Assembly: GCA_028710605.1 (NCBI GenBank)
Contig: JAQTTU010000001.1
Coordinates: 248,001-312,000 of the forward strand
DNA from: Sideroxydans sp.
GTDB taxonomy: Bacteria; Pseudomonadota; Gammaproteobacteria; Burkholderiales; Gallionellaceae
Direction: 5' to 3'
DNA length: 64,000 bases
Under the pieces are notes generated by a model. That model was not told the origin of the DNA. It did no database searches and saw only the letters and a program-made list of their open reading frames with translations. Below are positions 9,641 to 18,183 of this stretch, piece after piece. Made by a program: the position numbers and the translations under genes. Within the stretch, counting starts at the first letter, position 1, and the number at the start of each line of letters is the position of its first letter.

Positions 9641-9741
9641 TCCGCATTTCCCGGTAAACGGCTGCATGCGTTGATTGCTTGAACCCAGAAACGGCAGTCG
9701 ATGGCTAATACACTGCCACTTCCCAGCGTTGCACTGTCTTG

Positions 9742-9799
9742 GTAGGTGCGAATTTATTCGCACGCCAAAAGAGTTATGTGCGAATAAATTCGCACCTAC
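9742..9799. repeat. GTAG-type REPIN (TGCGAAT hairpins)
   Basis: Two inverted REP units: GTAGGTGCGAATTTATTCGC at the left and its near-complement ending CGCACCTAC at the right, separated by about 14 bp. The 5' GTAG tetranucleotide before a hairpin is the hallmark of REP sequences mobilised by RAYT (TnpA-REP) transposases. Confidence 0.85.
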
Positions 9800-9849
9800 A
9801 AACACCTCAACTGCGGTTTTTTTTGATTGAATCGCCCGTTGCCGCGCGC

Positions 9850-11544
9850 TTATTTAGCCGTGCCGTCCGGCACAGTGCCGACGCGAAATGCCGGCGCTTG
9901 ATATGCGCTATCCGCCGCCACGCTGTTCACGGTCGAGGCATTGCCGTCGCGCAGGGCGTAGTAATGCGGCGACATGATCTCCACGCCGGCGGCATCGAAT
10001 TTGTCGAGAATGTTGCGGTGCATGTCCGAGTAGATGTTGGCCATAAATTGCGGCTCTTTGGTGTAGGCGTTGATTTCGTAGCTGACGTAGTAATCGTCCA
10101 GCGAGGTTTGCAGCACGAACGGCGCGGGCTGCGGCAGAATTTTTTCCGTGGCCAGCGCGGCTTCAATCAGCAGGTCGCGCACTTGTTTCCACGGCACGTC
10201 GTAGCCGATGGTGACCGTGGTATGCAGAATCACGCCGCCGCCATCCGCCGCCGAGGTACTGAAATTGATGATCTGCGCGCCCATCACCAGCGAATTGGGA
10301 ATGGTCACGATCACATGCTTGATGGTATTGATGCGCGTCACCAGCAGCGTTTTCTCGACCACATCGCCCTCTGTGTCGCCGACCTTGATGCGGTCGTTCA
10401 ATTTGAACGCGCGGGTATAGGTCAGAATGATTCCGGCCACGATATTCGAAATGGCCGACGAGGACGCGAACGAGATGATTGCCCCGAGCACCAGACTCAC
10501 GCCCTGAAAAGCCTGCGAGCTGGAACCGGGAATATACGGGTAGGCGCTGATGAGCGCGGTGACGATGACCAGGAAGCGCACGATCTGGTAAGTGGGACGC
10601 GCCCAGTCGGCGTAGAACCAGTCAAACTTCAATTCGCCGCGTTCGATGAGCCTGAAAATATAAGCAATCAGTTTCAGGATATAAAACGCGATGAAGCCGA
10701 TGACGAAAATGTAAAACAGATTCGGGATATAGCCGATGACGTTGTGAAAAATCGTGGCGAACGGTTTGAGCAAATATTCGAGTATCGTGGCGCGCAACTG
10801 GCGCGTTTCCGGGAAAAATCCGAGACTGAGCAACAGAAAAACATACAGGCACAGCAACACGATAAACGTGCGCAAGAGTTTCAGCGCGGCCAGCAACAAG
10901 CCCTCAAGCCGTCTGGAAGAAAACAGCTCAACCCCTTTGAAGTGAATTCCCTTCTTCCAGTATTGGTCGGAAGCGAGCACCTTGCCGGTCAACCAGACGA
11001 ACGCTTTATTGTTCCAATGCAAGGCCAGCCACAATCCGATGAGGGCGAGAAAGAAGAAAGCGCTGGCGAAGCCGTAGATATGCCACGAGCGTTGGGTGCG
11101 GTAGTCGGTTACCGCCGCCCGTATCCGCCCGAGAATCTCCCCGGCCAGCGCCTCCGCAGATTTACCCCGGATTTCCGCATCGCGCGCCGTCACGATCATC
11201 AGCATCGCGCCGTCGCCGCCTATGCCCTGCCCTTCCGCCAGCGCGCTCACTTTGAGCGTGGCGACATCGGCATTGCCGTCGGCAAAATTCTGGATGTTTT
11301 TCAGAATGAGTTGGGCGCGGCTTTCCGGGCTCAGCGAAGCGATCGGACTGCCGGTGATTTCGATAATTTGCACCCCGGCAAATTGCACCGGGAAACCGGC
11401 GGGAGACGATGCGGCCTGCGGCGCGGAAGCCGCGAGCGGAGCACTGGCCAACTTGCCGGAGGGCGCGCCTTGCTTGGCATGCGCGGGCAGCGCGCCTAGC
11501 GCGCACGCGACAAAACACAGTACAGAAAAGATTCGCATCGCCAT
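9850..11544 (-). CDS. MscS-family mechanosensitive ion channel
   Basis: 564 residues from the ATG at 11544, which has GGAG upstream and begins a signal peptide (MRIFSVLCFVACALG, cleaved after PAHA). The longer frame to 11682 adds 46 residues lacking signal features and is rejected. A periplasmic domain of ~150 residues precedes several transmembrane segments between about residues 170 and 370. The MscS core follows, with the pore-lining helix region VLGAIISFASSSAISNIVAG and the beta domain motif GDTEGDVVEKTLL. It should act in the inner membrane as an osmotic safety valve. A diheme cytochrome gene lies divergently upstream; the start regions are about 250 bp apart. Confidence 0.92.
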   Translation of the reverse strand: MAMRIFSVLCFVACALGALPAHAKQGAPSGKLASAPLAASAPQAASSPAGFPVQFAGVQIIEITGSPIASLSPESRAQLILKNIQNFADGNADVATLKVSALAEGQGIGGDGAMLMIVTARDAEIRGKSAEALAGEILGRIRAAVTDYRTQRSWHIYGFASAFFFLALIGLWLALHWNNKAFVWLTGKVLASDQYWKKGIHFKGVELFSSRRLEGLLLAALKLLRTFIVLLCLYVFLLLSLGFFPETRQLRATILEYLLKPFATIFHNVIGYIPNLFYIFVIGFIAFYILKLIAYIFRLIERGELKFDWFYADWARPTYQIVRFLVIVTALISAYPYIPGSSSQAFQGVSLVLGAIISFASSSAISNIVAGIILTYTRAFKLNDRIKVGDTEGDVVEKTLLVTRINTIKHVIVTIPNSLVMGAQIINFSTSAADGGGVILHTTVTIGYDVPWKQVRDLLIEAALATEKILPQPAPFVLQTSLDDYYVSYEINAYTKEPQFMANIYSDMHRNILDKFDAAGVEIMSPHYYALRDGNASTVNSVAADSAYQAPAFRVGTVPDGTAK

Positions 11545-11793
11545 TGGGAGTGCTCCGAAAAAGTCGTTTCGTATTGCGTACCCGATGCATTCTGCGGCGG
11601 CATGGCAAACAAAGCAACGAAACCATTGTTGCCCGGAGCCAAAAAGTTCCCCAGCTTCACCGGGATATATTTTTCCATGCATTAAACATTAATTTTGATT
11701 TTTCGCTACACTGCGCGGCCTGAAAGCAGGTTAACCGGGGTCGAACAGACAGTTAACAGACTGCCGGAGATGTGCCATTCAAGGAGACAAGAC

Positions 11794-12213
11794 ATGAAGC
11801 GATTTGCAGTAGCACTGTTGCTGGCGACAGGCATGAATCTGGTCTATGCGGGAAGCGATCAGCAGCCAGGACCCAACGAAACCAAATGGAAAAAAGAATG
11901 CGGCAGCTGCCATGTCGCCTATCCGCCCCGGCTGATGTCGGCGGAAAACTGGCAAGGCCTGATGGACGGGCTGGACAAACACTTCGGCTCGAATGCGTCC
12001 CTCGATGCCAAGGACAACAAGCAGATTCTCGCTTTCCTGAAACGCAATGCGAGCAACGGCAATCTGTATAGTTCATCCAGTTTGCGCATCAGCGATACGC
12101 CCTGGTTCAAACGCGAACATCACGTGATCGCCGCCAAGGAATGGGATCATGCCGACGTGAAGAGCCGCTCCAATTGCGAGTCTTGCCACGGGGCGACCGT
12201 GCTGGGAAGCTGA
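11794..12213 (+). CDS. DHC-like diheme cytochrome c, periplasmic
   Basis: 139 residues from the ATG at 11794 (Shine-Dalgarno AAGGAG). The signal peptide MKRFAVALLLATGMNLVYA is followed by two heme sites, CGSCH and CESCH. The central region (NWQGLMDGLDKHFGSNASLD) closely matches the cytochrome at 49407, so the two are paralogues of the DHC (diheme cytochrome c) family, which usually works with a cytochrome b561 and the SHP oxygen-binding cytochrome in periplasmic electron transfer. Here it stands alone, without either partner next to it. A longer upstream extension of the frame (to 11695) lacks a ribosome site and is not used. Confidence 0.9.
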   Translation: MKRFAVALLLATGMNLVYAGSDQQPGPNETKWKKECGSCHVAYPPRLMSAENWQGLMDGLDKHFGSNASLDAKDNKQILAFLKRNASNGNLYSSSSLRISDTPWFKREHHVIAAKEWDHADVKSRSNCESCHGATVLGS

Positions 12214-12227
12214 TGCGGGCTTTGCCC

Positions 12228-12293
12228 GTAGGTCGGGCTTCAGCCCGACATATCTGTTCAGATTTGAAATTGTCGGGTTGAAACCCGACCTAC
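12228..12293. repeat. GTAG-type REPIN (GTCGGGCT hairpins)
   Basis: Left unit GTAGGTCGGGCTTCAGCCCG and right unit ending AAACCCGACCTAC, in inverted orientation 66 bp end to end. It starts 14 bp after the cytochrome stop codon. The hairpin differs from those at 9742 and 19977, so it is a separate REP subfamily. Confidence 0.85.
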
Positions 12294-12295
12294 AA

Positions 12296-12329
12296 AATAA
12301 AAAGCCGCCCACAAGGGGCGGTTTTTTTA
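12296..12329. terminator. bidirectional rho-independent terminator
   Basis: AAAAAGCCGCCC, a short loop, GGGGCGGTTTTTTT. T runs on both strands would end both the rightward cytochrome transcript and the leftward tRNA-Ser transcript. Confidence 0.85.
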
Positions 12330-12331
12330 TT

Positions 12332-12421
<90 letters not shown>

Positions 12422-12505
12422 GAACACTGCATTTCCGCACGCGCCGATGAAGCCCGGAAGCGTGAGGGCGCGCATTTTACCAGCAAGATTAATTTTTCGG
12501 GCAGA

Positions 12506-13939
12506 ATGTTCGACATGCGCAGCCTGCTCCCCCTACAACTTGCCGTCGTCCTCGCGCTGGGTGCCTGGCTCTGGGTCAAGACCACCGCTGTTTCACCTTT
12601 GCCGGATTGGCATCGGGGCGAATTGGTGGTCATCGTGCCGCCCGCCGAAATGGAAACCGCGAACGCTTTTGAAACGGCGCTGGCCGCCCAGTTTGCCCAG
12701 CAGTTACAAGTGCGGCTGAAAACGATTCCGCTGGCGATAGACGAAAAACTGCCCGCGCTGGTCGCGCACAAGGCGCATCTGGCGACGGCGGTGCGCAGCA
12801 CAACCGATTACGCATTGCGCTTCAGCAAATCCTATCAGGCGCTGGATGAACTGCTGATCTGCCAAGGCGATACGCCGGACGATATAGACGACCTCGCCGC
12901 GCGCACGCTGGTGGTCGCCGCCGGTTCGCCGCAGGAATCCGTGCTGCGCGAGGTGCAACGCGAACACGACAAGCTGTCGTGGCATTCGCAGCGCGATACT
13001 TCGCCGGTCGAACTGCTGGAACAAGTGGCCGAGGGCAAGCTGGACTGCACGGTGGCGAACAACGAGCAACTGGCCACCGCGCGCAACTATTATCCCGATC
13101 TGGGCAATGCGCTCGACCTCGGCTCACCTTCCGATTTGACCTGGGCTTTTGCCGCCGACGGCGACCCGCAATTGTTCGACGAGGCGCAGCAATTTTTCGC
13201 GCGCATCAAACGGGACGGTACGTTGCGCCGCCTGATAGACCGCTACTACGGCTACAACGAACGGCTGAACGCGGTGAACGCCGAAGCCTTCATCAACCAG
13301 GCGCGCACGCTGTTGCCGCGTTACCGCCAGTTGTTTCAGGAAGCCGCCGACCTCACCGGCATCGACTGGAAACTGCTCGCCGCGCTGGCCTATCAGGAAT
13401 CGCACTGGAACCCGCAAGCCACCTCCTACACCAATGTGCGCGGCATGATGATGCTGACCGAAGAAACCGCCGACCGCATGCAGGTGGAGAACCGTCTGGA
13501 TGCGCGCGCCAGCATCCTCGCCGGTGCGCGCTACCTGCAACTGCTCAAGGAACAATTGCCGCTGCGCATCAACGAAGAGGACAGACTGTGGATGGCGCTG
13601 GCCGCTTACAACCAGGGCATGGGACATCTGGAAGATGCGCGCATTCTGGCGCTGCAATCGGGCTTGAACCCGGACGTGTGGTCGGACGTGAAACGCACCA
13701 TGCCGTTGCTGGCGCGCCCGGCTTACTTCGCCAAAGCGAAACACGGCAAAGCGCGCGGCGGCGAAGCGGTGATTCTGGTGGAAACGATACGCCTGTATCA
13801 CGACATGCTGAAACGGCTGGACAGCGCGGACGAACAAAACAGCGCGCAAAACAATTTGCCGGACAAACTCATCGGCCTGCTCAAGGGCAGACTGGGTCTG
13901 AGCGCACCGCAGCAACCCCGTGAAGATGCCCGTCAATAG
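12506..13939 (+). CDS. mltF: membrane-bound lytic murein transglycosylase F
   Basis: 477 residues. An N-terminal signal or anchor helix (LAVVLALGAWLWV) is followed by a solute-binding-protein type 3 domain (about residues 40-265) and a Slt-type lysozyme-like domain (about 280-430). The catalytic glutamate lies in LAALAYQESHWNP, with downstream motifs GMMMLTEETA and AYNQGMGHLEDAR. MltF cleaves peptidoglycan glycan strands to 1,6-anhydro products in the periplasm. The last residues (E-D-A-R-Q) and stop codon are supplied by a copy of the dispersed CAATAGGCGATCTAC repeat, so the C-terminus has been remodelled by a repeat. The start could also be the ATG nine bases downstream. Confidence 0.92.
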   Translation: MFDMRSLLPLQLAVVLALGAWLWVKTTAVSPLPDWHRGELVVIVPPAEMETANAFETALAAQFAQQLQVRLKTIPLAIDEKLPALVAHKAHLATAVRSTTDYALRFSKSYQALDELLICQGDTPDDIDDLAARTLVVAAGSPQESVLREVQREHDKLSWHSQRDTSPVELLEQVAEGKLDCTVANNEQLATARNYYPDLGNALDLGSPSDLTWAFAADGDPQLFDEAQQFFARIKRDGTLRRLIDRYYGYNERLNAVNAEAFINQARTLLPRYRQLFQEAADLTGIDWKLLAALAYQESHWNPQATSYTNVRGMMMLTEETADRMQVENRLDARASILAGARYLQLLKEQLPLRINEEDRLWMALAAYNQGMGHLEDARILALQSGLNPDVWSDVKRTMPLLARPAYFAKAKHGKARGGEAVILVETIRLYHDMLKRLDSADEQNSAQNNLPDKLIGLLKGRLGLSAPQQPREDARQ

Positions 13940-13948
13940 GCGATCTAC
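13923..13948. repeat. partial dispersed repeat forming the mltF stop codon
   Basis: AAGATGCCCGTCAATAGGCG followed by ATCTAC matches the core of the repeats at 6908 and 37629. The TAG within CAATAG is the mltF stop codon. Confidence 0.65.
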
Positions 13949-13969
13949 AAGCAGCCCGTTACGGCGTTT

Positions 13970-14710
13970 TCACATTTGCCGGAACAAGTGCGCGTAGCTT
14001 CTGCTCACCGCGACCTTCTCCGTCCTGTCGCGCAAAGTGAGCGACACCTTGCCCAGCAAATCGTGATGCGCGGAAACAATTTGTTTGACGCTAACCAGCG
14101 TGCCCCGGTGCACTTGCCAGAATTGTTCCGGGTCAAGTTGGACTATCAAGTCCTTCAGCGGCGTGCGCAGCAACAGCTCGGCATCGCGCGTCAACACCGT
14201 GGTGTATTTGTCGGCGGACTGGAAGTAGCACACGTCCTCCACCGCCAGCATGCGCACCGACTGTCCCACCTGCACTTTTAACCAGCGCAAATGTTCCGGC
14301 TTGGCGGGTTTCGCCAGCAGTTGTTGCAAGCGCGCCATCAAGGCATCCGGCTCGAACATGGCGCGCTGCTGCAAGCGTTCCACGCAGCGCGCCAGACGCT
14401 CGTCGGAAACCGGCTTCAACAAATAATCGGCAGCCGCCTGCTCGAACGCCTGCACCGCATGGTCGTCGAACGCGGTGACGAACACCACGCGGCAATCCTT
14501 GCCCGCCGCCCGCGCCGCATCCAGCCCGCTCTGCCCCGGCATGCGGATGTCGAGGAAAGCGATGTCGGGGCTGAGTTCCTGCAACGCTTGTTCGGCAGCG
14601 ATGCCGTCGTGCACCACAGAGATGATCTGCAACTCCGGCCAGAGTTGCATCAGCCTGCGTTGCAGGTCGGCAGCCAGATGCTGTTCGTCGTCGGCGATGA
14701 GGGCTTTCAT
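13970..14710 (-). CDS. LytTR-family response regulator
   Basis: 246 residues. The N-terminal receiver domain has the acidic pair at DD (residues 7-8), phospho-acceptor Asp54 in AFLDIRMPG, and the conserved Lys in LLKPVSD. The C-terminal LytTR DNA-binding domain (about residues 140-245) contains YFQSADKYTTV and FWQVHRGTLVS. It resembles AlgR/LytR regulators, which bind imperfect direct repeats upstream of targets. Its partner is the histidine kinase at 14855-15901, upstream on the same strand and separated by a REPIN. The targets are unknown; the outer-membrane/ABC cluster next door is a candidate by proximity only. Confidence 0.93.
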   Translation of the reverse strand: MKALIADDEQHLAADLQRRLMQLWPELQIISVVHDGIAAEQALQELSPDIAFLDIRMPGQSGLDAARAAGKDCRVVFVTAFDDHAVQAFEQAAADYLLKPVSDERLARCVERLQQRAMFEPDALMARLQQLLAKPAKPEHLRWLKVQVGQSVRMLAVEDVCYFQSADKYTTVLTRDAELLLRTPLKDLIVQLDPEQFWQVHRGTLVSVKQIVSAHHDLLGKVSLTLRDRTEKVAVSRSYAHLFRQM

Positions 14711-14720
14711 TTCACACCAC

Positions 14721-14846
14721 CGTCATTCCCGCGAAAGCGGGAATCCAGTTGATTGAAGAAACCTTGCGCAGCAAGACAAGACCCACTATTTGTCCGCAAC
14801 GCGGGATGTATATTTGTACTGGATTCCCGCCTGCGCGGGAATGACG
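14721..14846. repeat. CGTCATTCC/GGAATCCAG-type REPIN between kinase and regulator
   Basis: Left unit CGTCATTCCCGCGAAAGCGG(GAATCCAG) and right unit ending CGCGGGAATGACG in inverted orientation. The same family occurs at 21317-21433, and a degenerate single unit lies near 45757. TTTCAT occurs on both sides of the element (14705-14710 and 14853-14858). Confidence 0.85.
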
Positions 14847-14854
14847 TTTAAGTT

Positions 14855-15901
14855 TCATCGCGGCAACTCCAAGCTCGCCGTCACGCCGCCGTGCGGATTA
14901 TTTTCCAGCACCAACCTGCCCGCCGCGCCGAACAACGCCGCCAACCGCGCACGCACATTCGCCAGCCCCGCTCCGCCGCCTTCGTCACCGATCAGCCCCA
15001 CACCGCTGTCCGTCACTTCGATGCGCAGCAAAAAACTTTCAACAGAAACTCGAATCACGATCTCGCCGCCGCCAATCTTCGGTTCGATGCCGTGACGCAC
15101 CGCGTTTTCCACCAGCGGTTGCAGCAGCATGGGCGGGAACAAGGAAAGACGGGCATCTTCGGGCACTTCCACGCGCCAGCGCAGGCGTTCGCCGAAGCGG
15201 ATTTTTAAAATCTGCAAATAATTTTCCAGCATGTCCAGCTCGTCGCCCAGCGTGGCGTGGTCGCTGCGTGCGCGCACCAGCGCGATGCGCAACCAGTCGT
15301 TGAGACGCTCCAATAATTTTTTCGCCAGCGCCGGATCGCTGTCGATCAGGCTGCCGACATTGGCCAGCGTGTTGAACAGAAAATGCGGCTCGATCTGCGC
15401 TTGCAACATTTTCAGTTGCGCTTCCATCTGGCGCTTCTCGCTTTCCATCTCGTTCATGCGCCGCTGTTTCACTTCGGCATCGAGTTGCTCGATGCGCTGG
15501 CTGAGAAAATATGTGAGGCTGCCGATGCCGCCGAAGAACAGACCGAGCACCACCGCCACCCACGCTTGCGGGTTGTCCCAACCACCGGCATCGGTGATCC
15601 ACGCCGCCAGCGACACGCCCAACATGATGCTGCCGGGAAAGCTGAACGTGAGTATCACCGCGCGTAAACGCTTATTGGCGACACGGCACATCACCGAGGC
15701 GTTGATGGCGTAGATGGACAAACCGATGCACTGCGAAAATACGAAGTTGATCCAGAAACCACCGCCGAATTTGATCGCCGTGAGCAAGCCGGCAATGGCC
15801 GTGTTGAACAGGAGATTGATGAAGGTGGTAATGAAAATGTTTTTGCGCATGCGCGGATTATCCAGCAATTCTAATTCGAACCAGTAGTCGTTGATTTTCA
15901 T
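14855..15901 (-). CDS. LytS/AlgZ-type sensor histidine kinase
   Basis: 348 residues from the ATG at 15901. The longer frame from 15952 is translated repeat sequence and is rejected. Four transmembrane helices occupy about residues 18-140, followed by a coiled coil and the His_kinase family phospho-acceptor motif QAQIEPHFLFNTLANV. The HATPase region follows, with PLVENAVRHGIEPK and EVTDSGVGL. It should phosphorylate the LytTR regulator encoded next. The Shine-Dalgarno-like GGAGAGGG just before the start codon lies inside the CCCTCTCCC-type repeat, so the repeat probably provides the ribosome site. Confidence 0.92.
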   Translation of the reverse strand: MKINDYWFELELLDNPRMRKNIFITTFINLLFNTAIAGLLTAIKFGGGFWINFVFSQCIGLSIYAINASVMCRVANKRLRAVILTFSFPGSIMLGVSLAAWITDAGGWDNPQAWVAVVLGLFFGGIGSLTYFLSQRIEQLDAEVKQRRMNEMESEKRQMEAQLKMLQAQIEPHFLFNTLANVGSLIDSDPALAKKLLERLNDWLRIALVRARSDHATLGDELDMLENYLQILKIRFGERLRWRVEVPEDARLSLFPPMLLQPLVENAVRHGIEPKIGGGEIVIRVSVESFLLRIEVTDSGVGLIGDEGGGAGLANVRARLAALFGAAGRLVLENNPHGGVTASLELPR

Positions 15902-16020
15902 TCCCTCTCCCGCAGGCGGGAGAGGGCTAGGGTGAGGGTTGTTGAGCTGCAATCAAACTATCCGGCACGCACAAACCCTCATCCCCATCCCTTCCCCCGC
16001 CTACGGGGGAAGGGAGTAAA
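15902..16020. repeat. pair of CCCTCACCCC-type repeat units
   Basis: Unit one at 15902-15942 has hairpin CCCTCTCCC/GGGAGAGGG followed by AGGGTGAGGG. Unit two at 15971-16018 has the tail CCCTCATCCCC followed by a CCCTTCCCCC/GGGGGAAGGG hairpin. Relative to the dnaE copy the two halves face the other way (hairpins outside, tails inside). Confidence 0.8.
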
Positions 16021-16033
16021 ACATTTGCACCAC

Positions 16034-17233
16034 TCACGGCAACGCAACCTTCAATCCCGCCGTAACACTGCGCGCGAACAGCGCCGACATTTCCTGACGC
16101 GCACTGCCGCTGTTGAACACCAGCGTGGCAAACGCGCTGAAATGCGGACTCAAATTTTTTTCGCCGTAAGCGCCCAGTTCATTGCTGCCGTCGGTGACAT
16201 TGTGCGTGAACATCGCGCGCCAATAATGCTCGCTTTCCATCATGTTGCTCTGCCACACCAGATGCAGGTAGTCGCGCCCCAGCAAAGGCGGCGCGTAGCC
16301 CAACGCCATGCCCGCCCACATTGGAGAAGCGGCGGCGCGAGCGAAGTAGGCATCCGTTTCAGCCTGAGTGTAGCCGTGGTTGTCGTGCAGATATTCGGCG
16401 TTGAACGATTGGCCGTTTTCAAACGTGTAAGCCGCACCCGCCAGCGACGTGGTGCGGCGCGGCGAGAGCGTTTGCAGACTGAACGGCTGCGCCGCATCGG
16501 CGGGCGATTGCAATGCGGAAACGCGCGCCGACGACCCCAATTCGCCATACAACAACAGCGTGTCGCTCAATGTGTACTGCGCGTTCGCACCATAGAACGC
16601 AGGCAGATCGGGCGCTTTCACCGCCACCACACCATACGCCCATTCGCCGCCGCGCTGATCCAGTTTGACCAGCCAACTGTCGCGCCACACATCAGGCGCG
16701 ACTGCGCCATATCCCGATCGCACAATACGCGCCAGCGTGGCACTGCTCTGCATGTCCGGTGTCCACGTGAGTTTGACGTTATCCATACCCACCAACTCGC
16801 GCATCGGATCGCTGCGCCCGTTGTCGAAATAAAACGGGCTGGACGGCGAGCGGAATTGCGCCGCGCCCCAGTTCATCACCTCGCGCCCGACGGCGACATT
16901 CCATCCCTCGGCGGCGCGTACGCGCAACTGCCATTGGCTCACATAACTTTCGTCGCTGCGCTGCAAATTTGTATCGCGCACAGAGGCGATAGGCCGCGCC
17001 GTAAAACGCACCGTTTCGTTCTCTGCCTTGAAATTAAAGCGCGCTTCCGCCACAACACTGCGCTGCGCCAACTGCGCGATCTGGTTGTTCGGATTCAACA
17101 CACTGTCGTCGCGCAAACTCATGCGACTGGTGTAACCGTACAGCGTGCCGTCCCACGAGGTGCGGCAGTCCGATTCTTCAGCGCAGGCGGGTGTGACCGC
17201 GAGACACAACAGCAGAAAACTAGCGCGGCGCAT
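16034..17233 (-). CDS. predicted outer-membrane beta-barrel protein
   Basis: About 399 residues from MRRASFLLLC, an N-terminal signal peptide cleaved near PACA. A start three residues upstream (17242) is equally possible. The mature part is rich in alternating aromatic/polar strands (LYGYTSRMSL, WQLRVRAAEGWNVAVGR, YTFENGQSFNAEYLHDNHGY) and ends with strand-like segments (FSAFATLVFNSGS, SVTAGLKVALP), as in porin-like barrels. I do not recognise a named family. It is the last gene of the leftward run from 22564 and overlaps the start-proximal membrane gene at 17220 by a few codons, so translation is probably coupled. The likely role is as the outer-membrane client or exit component of that export cluster (inference). 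Confidence 0.75.
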   Translation of the reverse strand: MRRASFLLLCLAVTPACAEESDCRTSWDGTLYGYTSRMSLRDDSVLNPNNQIAQLAQRSVVAEARFNFKAENETVRFTARPIASVRDTNLQRSDESYVSQWQLRVRAAEGWNVAVGREVMNWGAAQFRSPSSPFYFDNGRSDPMRELVGMDNVKLTWTPDMQSSATLARIVRSGYGAVAPDVWRDSWLVKLDQRGGEWAYGVVAVKAPDLPAFYGANAQYTLSDTLLLYGELGSSARVSALQSPADAAQPFSLQTLSPRRTTSLAGAAYTFENGQSFNAEYLHDNHGYTQAETDAYFARAAASPMWAGMALGYAPPLLGRDYLHLVWQSNMMESEHYWRAMFTHNVTDGSNELGAYGEKNLSPHFSAFATLVFNSGSARQEMSALFARSVTAGLKVALP

Positions 17234-17552
17234 CTTGGGCATCCAGTCTGCATTGCCGCATGTAGAGGAACAGCGGCAGTCCGCAAGATACGCCCACACC
17301 CAGCGTGCCCACCACGGGCAACCACAGGTGTTTCATCTGCAAGCGCATCCCTTCCACCCGGATGAATACGAACAACGTCACGCCCGATACCAGCACATCC
17401 AACCCTGACAAGCCGCCGATACGCGTGGAAAACAACTCTTCAAAGAACAGCGGAATATCGAGCCCGTGATCCATGAGCCAAGGCACGAACAAAATATTGG
17501 GCAGGATCGTGCCGATCACGCAAAGAAGCAAAAGCAGATGTCGAAATTTCAT
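17220..17552 (-). CDS. DUF2834-like small membrane protein
   Basis: 110 residues with three hydrophobic helices (about 5-25, 48-68 and 78-98) and the pattern GTILPNILFVPWL, which fits the DUF2834 family of three-helix inner-membrane proteins. Function unknown. It overlaps the next gene by a few codons and lies 36 bp after an outer-membrane-type gene, indicating co-transcription. Confidence 0.75.
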   Translation of the reverse strand: MKFRHLLLLLCVIGTILPNILFVPWLMDHGLDIPLFFEELFSTRIGGLSGLDVLVSGVTLFVFIRVEGMRLQMKHLWLPVVGTLGVGVSCGLPLFLYMRQCRLDAQDAPR

Positions 17553-17588
17553 TGATGCCTCCGAGTTGTTGTATTTAACCTGATTCGA

Positions 17589-18053
17589 TCAAAACTTCAT
17601 CGCCACGCCCGCGCTCAACGCCGTCCCGGCGCGCGTCTTGTCACCGAACAAAATGTCGTTGCGCAAGGTCACGAACGGTTTGAACGCGCCGTTCGTCTCC
17701 GGCTCCCAACCAAGGTTAGCCACCAGACCGGGCACGTTAGCCGTGGTGCTGTTGACTCCGAGATAGCCGATGGTGCCGATGGACAGGTTGAACCAGCCGT
17801 TCACTTTTTTCTCCAGCACGATGCCCGCCGCGAGATAGTCGCCTTGTTTGGTGTTGACGCGCGTCAGCTCCAGGCCGTACTTCTTTTCGCTTGAAGCGTC
17901 GAACAGCAAACGCATACCCGCATGCTGGTATGAGTTGCCGTCCATGCTGCCGAAGCCCGCATGGGGACGGATCAAAACTCCGGCATCGGCAAACGCCACG
18001 CTGGATAAACACAGGCTCATTGCCACACAAATATTTCGCAATTGAAGGTTCAT
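17589..18053 (-). CDS. small outer-membrane or periplasmic beta protein
   Basis: 154 residues from the ATG at 18053, which starts a clear signal peptide (MNLQLRNICVAMSLCLSSVAFA). The mature part consists of amphipathic strands ending in LSAGVAMKF with a terminal Phe, the usual recognition signal for BAM-dependent outer-membrane insertion. Its size suggests an eight-stranded barrel of OmpA/OmpX/OmpW type. No family-specific motif was recognised. It lies within the export-like cluster between the sorting protein and the DUF2834 gene. Confidence 0.7.
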   Translation of the reverse strand: MNLQLRNICVAMSLCLSSVAFADAGVLIRPHAGFGSMDGNSYQHAGMRLLFDASSEKKYGLELTRVNTKQGDYLAAGIVLEKKVNGWFNLSIGTIGYLGVNSTTANVPGLVANLGWEPETNGAFKPFVTLRNDILFGDKTRAGTALSAGVAMKF

Positions 18054-18183
18054 GTTTGTTTCGCTTTCTAACGTATTTGCTAAATTCACCACACCCAACT
18101 CATCTGCAAGCCCCTAAATACTGCAATCTCCAAGCTGGCCATATCGTAGATCACCTATTCATGCGGCTCGCGGAGGAGTTGAC

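Noticed and set aside
9739-11499. 586-residue plus-strand frame
   Set aside because: Shadow of the MscS channel gene and starts in a REPIN.
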